Source of the DNA: Methylobacterium sp. E-065 | Lineage (GTDB): Bacteria > Pseudomonadota > Alphaproteobacteria > Rhizobiales > Beijerinckiaceae | Assembly (NCBI RefSeq): GCF_022829605.1 | Contig: NZ_JAKSYD010000114.1 | Location: forward strand, 62,001-126,000 | DNA: 64,000 nucleotides | Direction: 5' to 3' | Shown here: piece after piece, positions 1 through 7,991 of the stretch | Position numbering within the stretch: position 1 is the first letter of the stretch | Layout of the letters: each line of letters starts with the position of its first letter | Notes under the pieces: generated by a model | What the model was told of the DNA's origin: nothing | What the model saw: only the letters and a program-made list of their open reading frames with translations | The model's database searches: none | Program-made: the position numbers and the translations under genes

Positions 1-294
1 GATTTTGGCAATACAGGTAGACGTATTATCGCTTTCTCCATTGAGACCAACGGAAAGATGCTGCCGGTCTCCGCAAACGGCGCAGCGGGATATGAACGTA
101 GCCAGCAAGAACTCGAAATGCTGGCAATGATTTCTGCCGCGGCTCAAAAAGGAGTTTCCATTCATATTAGTGGGCATTTCTACAAGAAGGGCGAGAACTC
201 CAACGTTGATGCTGACTATGTTGACGGGAATGTTAGAGCAGACAGGATTACTGTATTTGGATACACATGGGGCGAGACATATCTTAGTAAGTGA
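1..294 (+). CDS. Hypothetical protein, C-terminal part (5' end outside window)
   Basis: The frame is open from the first base of the window, so this is the last 97 codons of a gene that begins upstream; the internal ATG at 58 is not a convincing start. The visible protein is polar, with a short helical stretch (QQELEMLAMISAAAQKG) followed by beta-like segments (VSIHISGHFY, RITVFGYTW). I recognise no family. Base composition is more AT-rich than the phage genes that follow, so it may be cargo of the same island rather than a structural gene. Confidence 0.5.
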   Translation, partial: DFGNTGRRIIAFSIETNGKMLPVSANGAAGYERSQQELEMLAMISAAAQKGVSIHISGHFYKKGENSNVDADYVDGNVRADRITVFGYTWGETYLSK

Positions 295-321
295 TTGACG
301 ATTCTGAAAATGTGATACAAT
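295..321 (+). promoter_or_regulatory. Candidate sigma-70-type promoter
   Basis: TTGACG at 295-300 and TACAAT at 316-321 are close to the -35 and -10 consensus, but the spacer is only 15 bp. It lies just after the stop of the preceding gene and upstream of the phage gene block, so it could start that operon. Sequence pattern only. Confidence 0.25.
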
Positions 322-401
322 GCCGATGGGCGAAAACTTCGTATAAAATCAAGCAAAAACGACAACTGGCAAGCACGACCGAAGCTCAGTAGCTTGGCGG
401 T

Positions 402-614
402 ATGGTTGATCACCCGCCCTACTCGCCTTCGCGAGACCTTTGCACCGAAAATCTCCATGTCGGGGTTCCCCTCGACCTGAAGCGCGCCCTGACCGACGTT
501 GCCCGGCGCGAGGGCAAGTCGGTAGCGAGCGTGGTGAGGGAGGCGGTCGCCGATGCCATCGGGCACAGCGACCGCCCCCAGGATCTCTCGGCCCATAGTC
601 GGGGGCTCCGGTAA
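402..614 (+). CDS. Small ribbon-helix-helix-like protein
   Basis: A 70-residue protein. Residues about 19-54 (VGVPLDLKRALTDVARREG..VASVVREAVADAI) have the pattern of a ribbon-helix-helix (CopG/Arc type) DNA-binding fold: a short strand, then two amphipathic helices. It is probably a small phage regulator. Its TAA overlaps the ATG of the next gene by one base (TAATG at 612-616), which suggests translational coupling. No strong ribosome binding site precedes the ATG at 402. Confidence 0.5.
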   Translation: MVDHPPYSPSRDLCTENLHVGVPLDLKRALTDVARREGKSVASVVREAVADAIGHSDRPQDLSAHSRGLR

Positions 615-1117
615 TGGCCATCCCGGCACACATTCAAGCTCAACTGGACGCGGCCGACGCGGTTAATCCGGTGCGCGACATCTTCGGCAAGATCGCCGAT
701 CCCAGCCTGCTCGCGACCGTCCGGGAAGCCGTCTACGGACAGTGGCCGCCAGTAGCGGCTTCTCCCCGGTCGGCGGCATCCCTTCCCGCTGTACCGGCCC
801 GGCCAGCGGCCGTCGTGTCTGGCTCGCACGCCACCATCGATCCAGCCCGCGCGCGCGCCGCCGTCGCGGCAGCGCGTGCGGTCTCAGGCTCGGGAGACAG
901 CGCTTCGCGGTCCCAAGCCTCCCTGGGCCGCATTCCGGTTGGCGTCGATCCCAAGGCCATCTTTGCCAGCCGCCGCCAGCAGGCCGTTGCGGCGAGCACT
1001 GGCCGTGAGGCAGCCGACACCGAGGCGTCCGGTCCAACCGCCCGACAGGGGCGCCCGCGCCTCCCCGACGCCACGAGCGTCTATGCGGCGCGTCGCGCCC
1101 CGAAGGGAGACAAGTGA
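614..1117 (+). CDS. Phage hypothetical protein
   Basis: 167 residues, Ala/Pro/Arg-rich with low-complexity stretches, and no recognisable domain. Residues 1-40 (IPAHIQAQLDAADAVNPVRDIFGKIADP) look helical. Both ends overlap neighbours by one base (TAATG at 612-616 and TGATG at 1115-1119), so it sits inside a tightly coupled operon with the downstream tail genes. From position it is a minor structural or accessory phage gene. Confidence 0.55.
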   Translation: MAIPAHIQAQLDAADAVNPVRDIFGKIADPSLLATVREAVYGQWPPVAASPRSAASLPAVPARPAAVVSGSHATIDPARARAAVAAARAVSGSGDSASRSQASLGRIPVGVDPKAIFASRRQQAVAASTGREAADTEASGPTARQGRPRLPDATSVYAARRAPKGDK

Positions 1118-2091
1118 TGTTGAAGGCATTGCGCGCCCTGATCACTATGGCGACCGCGGCCAACGTGCCGTTGGAGGACATCGAGCGCGGACTGCCACAA
1201 GCGGAAGCCGAGCTGACGGCGGCCCGCGATGCAGCAGAGGCGGCCGAGCGGCAGTATCGCGGTAGTTTGCTTTCCGGAGATGAGGCCCGCACTCGGCAAC
1301 TCGACGCGGCGCGCCGGGAAGCTCAGATCCGGCTCGACCGTGCAACGGCGCTGACCGAGGCCCTGGCAGAGCGTCACCGCGAGGCCGAAGAGATCGCCGC
1401 GGACGAGCGGGCACGCGCCGAGAAGGCCGATCGGGTCCAACGGTACCAGGATGCGGCGCGCCAGGCTGAGGAGGCCCGCGAGCTGCTGTCCGTCCACTAT
1501 CCGCAGCTGGCCGGTGACATCGTGGCCGTCCTCCGGGCTGTGGCTGAGGCCGAGGTCGCGGTCATGTCGGTCAACCGCGACCTGCCCGAGGGGGCCGAAC
1601 CGCTCGAGCCTGTCGAGCGGACGGTGCGCAATCCGGCTCGCGCTGGCCGTCGCCTCATCTCGGCCGAGGATGTCGTGCGGTACTGCCGGCCGGGCGAGCC
1701 CCTGCCGAAGGTCGATCAGAGCCGCGTCGTCGTGAATCGCGATGGTGGTGCGAGTATCCAGCCGGAATTCGGATCCATCGAGCGGCTTGTCCCCCGCCGG
1801 TATCGGGAGGAACGGTACGAGGTACCGCTTCCGACCGTCCCACTGCTGGATCTCGCGACTGCGGTGAAGCTCCCCGGGCTGCTGCTCAACGCGCCCGACA
1901 TCCTCGACATCACCGCACTGACGCTCCCGCACGAGGTTGCCGAGATCCTGACGCGCGCGGCTGAGCAACCGGTGACCGTACCGCCGCAGGTCAAGGTCGA
2001 GCTCGTGTTGCTCGACGAGGTGGATGCCGAAGCGGAGTTCAAGAAGTTCAGGTCGCCGACTGCGCTCGACATCATCGCCGGGCGAGCCTGA
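1117..2091 (+). CDS. Phage hypothetical protein with N-terminal coiled coil
   Basis: 324 residues from the ATG at 1117; a GTG at 1114 is also in frame, but the ATG gives the TGATG overlap. Residues about 20-135 are rich in Ala, Glu and Arg with heptad-like spacing, a probable long coiled coil. The rest is mixed alpha/beta and ends in VKVELVLLDEVDAEAEFKKF. I do not recognise the family. Its place before the tail assembly chaperone and tape measure suggests a role in virion assembly, but that is inference. Confidence 0.55.
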   Translation: MLKALRALITMATAANVPLEDIERGLPQAEAELTAARDAAEAAERQYRGSLLSGDEARTRQLDAARREAQIRLDRATALTEALAERHREAEEIAADERARAEKADRVQRYQDAARQAEEARELLSVHYPQLAGDIVAVLRAVAEAEVAVMSVNRDLPEGAEPLEPVERTVRNPARAGRRLISAEDVVRYCRPGEPLPKVDQSRVVVNRDGGASIQPEFGSIERLVPRRYREERYEVPLPTVPLLDLATAVKLPGLLLNAPDILDITALTLPHEVAEILTRAAEQPVTVPPQVKVELVLLDEVDAEAEFKKFRSPTALDIIAGRA

Positions 2092-2253
2092 GTTTCCTTT
2101 CACGGCCCCGGCTCAGACCGAGGCCGCACATCGCTACGGGGGCGCATCGTGACGGTGCCGCGGCCCGCCGGACATCGGGAAGTTTGCCTCCATGCCCCCG
2201 CAGCACAGGAGAATGGACAAGGCAGACACGGCCGCAACTATTCAGAGGATCAG

Positions 2254-2640
2254 ATGGAAATTCAGCTCTCTCTTCTAGGCCGCGCGACAGAGGTCGACCA
2301 ATTCAACGTGCTGTACACTCAGACGGTTGATCTGTCGGGCGACACCGCCGCAGTAACCCTCAAAATGCCGAAGCACGAAGATCTGAAAAGTTCGAAGCTT
2401 TTCATGGTGCGCGTGGCTGCCCCGGAGGCCATTCAGGTCGCGACTGGTGTGCACCTCGATCCCGCTACGCGCGTCGGCGTGACGTTCATCAAGGACGATC
2501 AGGGGAACGTCATCGAGGAGGTGCCACCGCCGACCCCGCAGATGTGGAGCATTTGGACCGCTGACGCCTGCGGGCCGCGCGACATCCCATTCACCCACAC
2601 GCTCCTCATCGGTCGGATCAGCGTCGCCCTGCGCCCCTAA
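2254..2640 (+). CDS. Phage hypothetical (tail-region) protein
   Basis: 128 residues. The frame is open from 2149, but the ATG at 2254 is preceded by a good AGAGGA about 6 bases upstream, and the residues before it look non-coding. The protein is beta-rich (MEIQLSLLGRATEVDQFNVLY, TAAVTLKMP, FMVRVAAP), consistent with a virion component such as a tail tube or minor tail protein, though no family is recognised. It lies about 40 bp upstream of the tail assembly chaperone gene. Confidence 0.55.
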   Translation: MEIQLSLLGRATEVDQFNVLYTQTVDLSGDTAAVTLKMPKHEDLKSSKLFMVRVAAPEAIQVATGVHLDPATRVGVTFIKDDQGNVIEEVPPPTPQMWSIWTADACGPRDIPFTHTLLIGRISVALRP

Positions 2641-2680
2641 TCCGCGGCCCCGCCGCCCATCCCTCCCGCAGAGTTCTCCA

Positions 2681-3361
2681 ATGGCAAACCCCGCCGCCCC
2701 GGCCGACATCCTCACCATGCTTCGGTCCAATACCACCGGGCCGGTGAACGCGGCCGTGGTCGCGCCGTCCGTATCGCCCCCGCCCGGTGTCGCGCCGATG
2801 CCGGCCGTCAGCTTCGAGCCCGAGACCGGACCAGCGATCGAGCCCGCCCCGGTCTATGACCCGGCGGCGGGTTTCAAGGCGGCCGTCGCTGCCGGCATCG
2901 AGGCCAATAAGCCAGCATCCGATCAGCCCGCGCCCAGCCCCCAGGCCGGCGCGGCGGCGCCCATCCCGGCCAAGCCCGTGCAAACGGCGATCGATGCCCC
3001 GAGCTTCATCGGATCGCGCGTGCGCTCGCGGACCGTCACGCTCGAATGGCCACTGTCCTACGGCGGCAAGGCCTACGAGGCGATCGTGGTTGGCAGGCCG
3101 ACCACCGGGCAGTTGGCCGAGTACTTCGACAGGCTGATGGCTCAGGGAGAAGCCAGCGCGGCGCTACGCTTCCCGGTGTTCTTCGACGAGACCGGGGCCC
3201 CCATACCTGACGCCCTAATGGACGCCCTGGATCCGGATGACACCGACAAGGTGATGGAGGTGGTGTCGGATTTTTTGCCCGTCCGGTTGCGCCGCCTCCA
3301 GGCGCCGCAGCCCGAGCTTTCGCCCCCGCCGGCTGGCGGAGCTACCGAGCCGACATCCTGA
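2681..3361 (+). CDS. Phage tail assembly chaperone (zero-frame product)
   Basis: 226 residues. Residues 1-110 are an Ala/Pro-rich linker. Residues about 112-200 (RTVTLEWPLSYGGKAYEAIVVGRPTTGQLAEYFDRLM) match the pattern of the Mu gp41 tail assembly family: a hydrophobic strand, a G-K/Y turn, a second strand ending R-P-T, then a helix. Tail assembly chaperones in long-tailed phages are usually made in two forms by ribosomal frameshifting, and here a -1 signal lies at codons 197-199. The last 27 zero-frame residues after that site are Pro-rich and unstructured. Confidence 0.7.
   Translation: MANPAAPADILTMLRSNTTGPVNAAVVAPSVSPPPGVAPMPAVSFEPETGPAIEPAPVYDPAAGFKAAVAAGIEANKPASDQPAPSPQAGAAAPIPAKPVQTAIDAPSFIGSRVRSRTVTLEWPLSYGGKAYEAIVVGRPTTGQLAEYFDRLMAQGEASAALRFPVFFDETGAPIPDALMDALDPDDTDKVMEVVSDFLPVRLRRLQAPQPELSPPPAGGATEPTS
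3271..3312 (+). promoter_or_regulatory. Programmed -1 ribosomal frameshift signal
   Basis: In the chaperone frame the codons are GAT TTT TTG, which gives the slippery heptamer T TTT TTG at 3271-3277. After a 7-base spacer (3278-3284) a hairpin follows: 3285-3291 pairs with 3306-3312 (7 bp, one T-G wobble), then a C-C mismatch, then 3293-3296 pairs with 3301-3304, closing a TCCA loop at 3297-3300. Heptamer, spacer and stem match the arrangement of known -1 signals. All pairings were read directly from the sequence. Confidence 0.75.
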
Positions 3362-3471
3362 ACGTCCTGGGTGGCACGCGCGCCGAACTCGCCGCGATGC
3401 CCTGGGACGAGTTCTGCGCTGAATGGCTGGAGGCAGAACGGATCATCTTGAGGAACATGGGCGCACGGTGA
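3277..3471 (+). CDS. Tail assembly chaperone, -1 frame extension
   Basis: This reading frame has no start of its own. It is entered by a -1 slip at 3277 and stays open to TGA at 3469-3471, giving 64 extra codons and a fusion of about 263 residues with the upstream product. The extension contains a compact helical segment (GWRSYRADILNVLGGTRAEL, then a Trp- and acid-rich helix ending at RNMGAR) that looks like real protein, unlike the Pro-rich zero-frame tail. It ends one base before the tape measure ATG. The layout is that of lambda G/GT: a shared N-terminus plus a T domain that contacts the tape measure. Confidence 0.7.
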   Translation, partial: ARPVAPPPGAAARAFAPAGWRSYRADILNVLGGTRAELAAMPWDEFCAEWLEAERIILRNMGAR

Positions 3472-3472
3472 C

Positions 3473-6274
3473 ATGAGCAACATTACCAGTACGCTCACCC
3501 TCCAGCTTAAAGATGACGGGCTGCAGGCCAAGGCCAAGGCTGATGCCGAGGCGTTGAGGCGCCTCGGCGCCAGCGGCGAAGACCTCAAAAAGCTTGGGAC
3601 CGCCGGCGCGGCGGCTTTGAAGCAGCTGGATGCCCTCGCCGGCAAGGGCGCACGGATCGACGCGTTCAAGGCCAACAGCAAGGCCCTGAAGGAACAGGGC
3701 GCAGCTCTTCGGCAGGCCCGGGCAACCGCCGCGAAGGAAGCAGCCACCCTCGCGCGAGTTCAGGCCACGGGCGAAGCCAAGGCGATCCGGTCCGCGGAGA
3801 AGGCTCACGCATCTGCCATGAAGCGGCAGGCCGCGATGCAGGAGGCCTTCATGGACCGCGGTCGCGCCGTGCGCGCGGCCCGCAACGAACTGCTGGCCAG
3901 CGGCGTCGGCCGGGCCGGTCGCGGGCTCGCCCTGGGAGCTGCGGAGAAGGCGCTGGCGGCCGAGACCGAGGCGGCCAATACGCATCTCCGGGAACAGATC
4001 GCGCTGTTGGGCCGCGTGGCGAGCGCGGAGCACAAGGCGGCTACGGCCACCAAGACGCATGCTCTGGCCGAGAAGATGGCCACGGCGGACAGCCGGCGAC
4101 AGGCAGTTGCGGCAGCCAATGCCCGGCTGAAGGCGGGGATGGGCAGTGCTGGAGGCATGGGAGCCGCCGCGCGGGCCGGCGCCGAGGCCGCCGCCGTCGC
4201 GCACAGCTCACGCCGTCGCGGCGGGCACGGGGGCGACGACGCCCGCGACCACTACATCAAGCATCATGGCGTGGTCGGCACCGTAGCGGCAGGCGCGGCG
4301 GGATATGCGAGCGCCCACGGCGTCATCACGAGCGTCGAGCATGCCGTGAAGGCCGGCGCCAACTATCAGCACGAGGTGGTTGCGCTCCGGAACGCCGGCC
4401 GCACACCGCACGAGCTTGAAGAGATCCACGCCGCCAGCAAGGCGACCACCGCCGCCGTTCCGACCGCCTCGTACGAGGAAAACCTCAAGGTCGTGAATGA
4501 GACGACCGCCGCCTTCGGGTCGCTTCACCACGCGATCGAGCATCTCACGTTCATGCAGAAGGCCGCGAGCGTCGTGCACGCAGCGGCGGGCGACAAGATC
4601 CAGGAAGACGCTGGTGAAATGGGGAACAAAATGGCCCGTTTCGCCGAGGAACGCGGAACGGCTGGTGATGGTCACGTATTCGAGCATGAGACCGGTAAGC
4701 TCGTCCGAGCGATGGTCTTCACACGGGGCAACTTCAACCCGACCGAGATGCTGAACTTCGCCCAGCAGGCCAAGTCATCTCTACAGGGATACAACGAACG
4801 CTTTCTAACGGGCATCATGCCCTCGATCGTCGGCACCATGGGCGGCGACCGCGCCGGTACCGCGGCCAACGCGTTCAACAGCGTGATCGACGGCAAGGTC
4901 AACGATAAGAAGCAGGCCGAGGAATGGTTGAAGCTCGGGCTCCTTGATCCGAAGCAAGCGATCATGAAGGCCGGCCACGCGGTCGGCTGGCGCACGGGCG
5001 CGATCAAGAACACGGCGAAAGCCCACGCCGATCCGTTGCAGTGGATGATCGATGATGTGCTGCCTGCCCTGGCGAAGAAGGGCGGCAAGGACGGCAAGGG
5101 TATCGACGTCGACGACCAGGAGCAGCTGAAGCAAGCTCTCGCGACACTCTATCGGAATCAGAACGCCAACTTCTTCGCGAACGAGTTGGCGCAGCTCAAG
5201 ATGCGCCAGCGGCTGCTGAAGGACGAAGCCTTGATGCAGGGCGTCGGCAGCATGGACGACATCTATCAGCGCAACCTCACTCAAGATCCGCAGGTGGCCG
5301 CCACGGCGCTGAAGGCCTCCACCGAGAACCTGACCTCGGCGGCCACATCTCCCGGCATGGCCGCGGCGGCCGCAGCGATCACCGGGTTGGCCGGTGCTTT
5401 GAACAGCCTCGCAGCCGCGGCGTCGGACCACCCGAAGATCGCGATGACGGCCGGCGCGGTGGCGGCCGGTGGCGCGCTCGCCGGGGCGGGAGCGCTCTCC
5501 TACGGTATCGCTACCGGGTTCGGCCTCGGCGCCTCCGCCACCGCCCTGGACGGCTCGGCCGCGGCCCTGACTGCCGCGGCGGCCGAGCTCGGCGGCGCTG
5601 GTGTCCTCAACAAGGTACCCGGCGGCGGCGCGGCAAAGGCGGCGGGCAGATTCGGGACGCTCGGATTCATCGGCGCGGCCGGTCTCGGCGTCGGTGCGAT
5701 CGCCGCCGGCGTCAGCTTCGTGGATGCCACGCTGCCGAACGCGAACCGGATGAACGGCAACGGCAAACTGTTCCGCAAGCCCGGCGGCATCGAGAGCTAC
5801 CCGGCCGGATGGGGTCCGGGCGGCGGCGTGAACGCCGGCACCATGGGTTCGGCTGGAGGCGCCTTTACCACCAACCGGCCAAAGACGTGGAGCGAGACCA
5901 TTTTCGGCTCGACCCGGGCTGGCACGAGGGATCCGACCACCCTAAACCTGCCGATCCCGCCCTCGATGGGTGGATCTGCAGCCAGTCCGGGGTTCACGCC
6001 TCACGTCGATGTGGCTGGCGCGGACGCAGCCAAGGGAAAGCTCGATGAGGTGAAGGCCAAGGGCGACGAGCTGGGCAAGCTGACGATCTCCCCGTCCGTC
6101 ACCGTCGCCGGCGCTGGCACAGCTATCCAGCAGCTGCAGCAGATCATCGATCTCGCTGCCCGGGCAAACACCGCGATCTCCGGGGTAGGCGCGCCCGGGA
6201 ACTACATCCCCCGGGCTCGCTCCTCCAGCCCTTCGTTCTCGGATGGGGTTACCCCCGGCCGAAGCCCACCGTGA
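3473..6274 (+). CDS. Phage tail tape measure protein
   Basis: 933 residues. Residues 1-250 are Ala/Lys/Glu-rich helix (coiled coil). About 260-600 form the conserved tape-measure core seen in siphophage and myophage tails. About 620-770 are long hydrophobic Gly/Ala segments, including ITGLAGALNSLAAAASDHP and VAAGGALAGAGALSYGIATG, as expected for the part that enters the host membrane. The C-terminus is Gly/Pro/Ser-rich. Tape measure length sets tail length at about 0.15 nm per residue, so an intact phage would have a tail near 140 nm (inference). It follows the frameshifting chaperone gene, the canonical order. Confidence 0.85.
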   Translation: MSNITSTLTLQLKDDGLQAKAKADAEALRRLGASGEDLKKLGTAGAAALKQLDALAGKGARIDAFKANSKALKEQGAALRQARATAAKEAATLARVQATGEAKAIRSAEKAHASAMKRQAAMQEAFMDRGRAVRAARNELLASGVGRAGRGLALGAAEKALAAETEAANTHLREQIALLGRVASAEHKAATATKTHALAEKMATADSRRQAVAAANARLKAGMGSAGGMGAAARAGAEAAAVAHSSRRRGGHGGDDARDHYIKHHGVVGTVAAGAAGYASAHGVITSVEHAVKAGANYQHEVVALRNAGRTPHELEEIHAASKATTAAVPTASYEENLKVVNETTAAFGSLHHAIEHLTFMQKAASVVHAAAGDKIQEDAGEMGNKMARFAEERGTAGDGHVFEHETGKLVRAMVFTRGNFNPTEMLNFAQQAKSSLQGYNERFLTGIMPSIVGTMGGDRAGTAANAFNSVIDGKVNDKKQAEEWLKLGLLDPKQAIMKAGHAVGWRTGAIKNTAKAHADPLQWMIDDVLPALAKKGGKDGKGIDVDDQEQLKQALATLYRNQNANFFANELAQLKMRQRLLKDEALMQGVGSMDDIYQRNLTQDPQVAATALKASTENLTSAATSPGMAAAAAAITGLAGALNSLAAAASDHPKIAMTAGAVAAGGALAGAGALSYGIATGFGLGASATALDGSAAALTAAAAELGGAGVLNKVPGGGAAKAAGRFGTLGFIGAAGLGVGAIAAGVSFVDATLPNANRMNGNGKLFRKPGGIESYPAGWGPGGGVNAGTMGSAGGAFTTNRPKTWSETIFGSTRAGTRDPTTLNLPIPPSMGGSAASPGFTPHVDVAGADAAKGKLDEVKAKGDELGKLTISPSVTVAGAGTAIQQLQQIIDLAARANTAISGVGAPGNYIPRARSSSPSFSDGVTPGRSPP

Positions 6275-6285
6275 AAAGAGGCATC

Positions 6286-6588
6286 ATGACAGATGATCGG
6301 CTCGCCGCACTGGAGCGGCACGCCCAAGTGATGACCGAGGGACTCACCCTGGCCATCGACCACGTGCGGGCGCTCACGACGGTTAACGCGGCCCTCATGG
6401 CCGCGTTGGACGGCGCGGATCGGACGGCGATCCGGGTAGCGGCGCTCGCTGACCTGGGCGATGGCCCGGAGCACAAGCGGGCGCGCGGCTTGATCGAGGC
6501 GATAACGCAGGGGCCGGCGGCGGCAGTCGCCGACCACCAGGCCACGCTGACCTTTGGGTTGCTAGACGTGCCACCGCGGCTGCAGTGA
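6286..6588 (+). CDS. Phage hypothetical protein
   Basis: 100 residues from the ATG at 6286, which has AAGAGG about 5 bases upstream; a GTG at 6271 overlaps the tape measure stop but is a weaker choice. It is largely helical (RLAALERHAQVMTEGLTLAIDHVRALTTVNAALMAAL), possibly coiled coil. It is the last gene of the tail block and occupies the position where distal tail genes normally follow; none do. Confidence 0.55.
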   Translation: MTDDRLAALERHAQVMTEGLTLAIDHVRALTTVNAALMAALDGADRTAIRVAALADLGDGPEHKRARGLIEAITQGPAAAVADHQATLTFGLLDVPPRLQ

Positions 6589-6597
6589 TCGGCGTCC

Positions 6598-6801
6598 CTA
6601 CGGCTGCCCGCTGCCACCCTGGTTTTGCGGCACCGGGGCGGTCGGGGCGCCTGCATCGCCACCGGGGTTCGGGCTCGCCTCCCTGGCGGGCGATCGCGTC
6701 GAGCCGGGCGCCGTACCTGTCTCCGGCCCAGAGGCCTCCCAGTGGGCAAGCGCGACGCCGATCAGGATCAAGACGAGACCGAGGGGGAACAGCCAGCGCA
6801 T
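6598..6801 (-). CDS. Small single-pass membrane protein
   Basis: 67 residues: a hydrophobic N-terminus (MRWLFPLGLVLILIGVALAH) forming one membrane helix or signal anchor, then a polar tail rich in Pro, Gly and Ser. It converges with the phage gene that ends at 6588. The N-terminus resembles small phage or island membrane proteins, but no family is clear and the ribosome binding site is weak. Confidence 0.45.
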   Translation of the reverse strand: MRWLFPLGLVLILIGVALAHWEASGPETGTAPGSTRSPAREASPNPGGDAGAPTAPVPQNQGGSGQP

Positions 6802-6877
6802 GGGCAGGCAACCGAGGCGTCAGTTTTCGGTTCCAGCGGGAGGCCGGGCCGCCTTTGAGGCGGTCCCGGCCGATGCC

Positions 6878-7312
6878 TTACGGCACCAGGCACGTCTTCG
6901 TCGTGACGATCTTGTGCCAGCCCCAGGGCGTGAGGCCGACGCTGCGGGTTACGTGGCAGCCTGGGCCGTAACCCACAGGCACGGCCGCCCGGTAGACGGG
7001 ATACGGACGCCCCACCACCACCGTGCGGGACCCGCGCCAAACCGGGTACGGGCGGTTCACGATAATGGTCCGGCCACCGCGCCAGCCGCCATGCCAGCCG
7101 CCGCCGTGCCAACCCGGGCCGCCCCAGGCATGATGACCGCCGCCGTGCGGGTGCCAGCCGCCATGATGGCCCCCGTGCCATCCGCCCCCATGGTGATGTC
7201 CGCCCCCGTGGTGGCCGCCGTGGCCATGCCCACGGGCGAAGGCGGGCGAGGCTGCGGTGAGCGTCAAGGCAAGGCCGGCGGCTGCGGCCGCGGCGATGGT
7301 GCGAGATGCCAT
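6878..7312 (-). CDS. Secreted His/Gly-rich protein
   Basis: 144 residues with a clear Sec signal peptide (about residues 1-26, ending PAFA). Residues 27-85 are made of His, Gly and Trp repeats (HGGHHGGGHHHGGGWHGG), which could bind divalent metals. The C-terminus has two similar Arg-Pro-Tyr-Pro-Val segments and two Cys. Proteins of this type are common in Methylobacterium, with unknown function. It is a cellular-type gene lying inside the island. Confidence 0.75.
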   Translation of the reverse strand: MASRTIAAAAAAGLALTLTAASPAFARGHGHGGHHGGGHHHGGGWHGGHHGGWHPHGGGHHAWGGPGWHGGGWHGGWRGGRTIIVNRPYPVWRGSRTVVVGRPYPVYRAAVPVGYGPGCHVTRSVGLTPWGWHKIVTTKTCLVP

Positions 7313-7481
7313 GTCCGTCTCCTATTCGGCCAGCCGATATGGCGGGTCGTGCGGAGACGGTGGGCGCCGATCGGGACACGCTTGCTGAATACGCTCGTTA
7401 GCTGCCGTTCAGTTTGACAGTCCTCGGAATGGTCATCCGCAGTGTTATGCGCTCCAAAGCAATCCGAATGACCCACATTAC

Positions 7482-7952
7482 ATGTTGGACATGAACGCGA
7501 ACGTGATGAGCCCCGAAGATCGCGCTGCCCGCCGGGCCGAGTATGCCGCCCGGGACCGGGCTCATGCCGCCGTGATCCGGGCCAAGCGCGCGCACGAGCG
7601 CGCCTTGGCCAAGGAAGCCGACGCCGCCCGGATGGCGGTAGAGGTCGCCCGGATCCGCTCGGAGATCCGTCTGGGCGTGAAGCCCCCGGCCGGGCGGCTC
7701 GCTGCCGTCGACGTGCCAGCCATGTTGTTGCTCGGGCCGCTCGGCGCCGTCGGCTGCGGTGCTGCCCTCATGCGCACCTGCGAGGTCCTGGCGGGCCGAG
7801 GACGGCATCCCGTGCCGTCCCTGCTGATTGCTGGGCGATGGGACGATGAGGCGGCACTACGGGCCGCCTTGAAGGCCTTCAAGCCGAAGCTGGCGGCGAT
7901 CGGCCTGAGGGTATGCCGGCGGAAGGCGGGGTGGCGGCTAGCGCGAGTTTAA
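7482..7952 (+). CDS. Hypothetical protein
   Basis: 156 residues. The N-terminal 70 residues are highly charged and helical (Arg/Ala/Glu-rich), and a middle hydrophobic stretch (VPAMLLLGPLGAVGCGAALM) is too polar at its edges to call a membrane helix. The end (LKAFKPKLAAIGLRVCRRKAGWRLARV) resembles the wing of a winged-helix domain, but the match is weak. ATGs at 7482 and 7491 are both possible starts. It converges with the OLD-type gene. Confidence 0.5.
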   Translation: MLDMNANVMSPEDRAARRAEYAARDRAHAAVIRAKRAHERALAKEADAARMAVEVARIRSEIRLGVKPPAGRLAAVDVPAMLLLGPLGAVGCGAALMRTCEVLAGRGRHPVPSLLIAGRWDDEAALRAALKAFKPKLAAIGLRVCRRKAGWRLARV

Positions 7953-7991
7953 TTTTATCAAGGTTGGAAACTCATTGCAGTCAAATTCCGC

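Noticed and set aside
7060..7230. Short repeats (GCCGCCGTG type), considered as a repeat element
   Set aside because: They encode the His/Gly repeats of the secreted protein and follow its reading frame.
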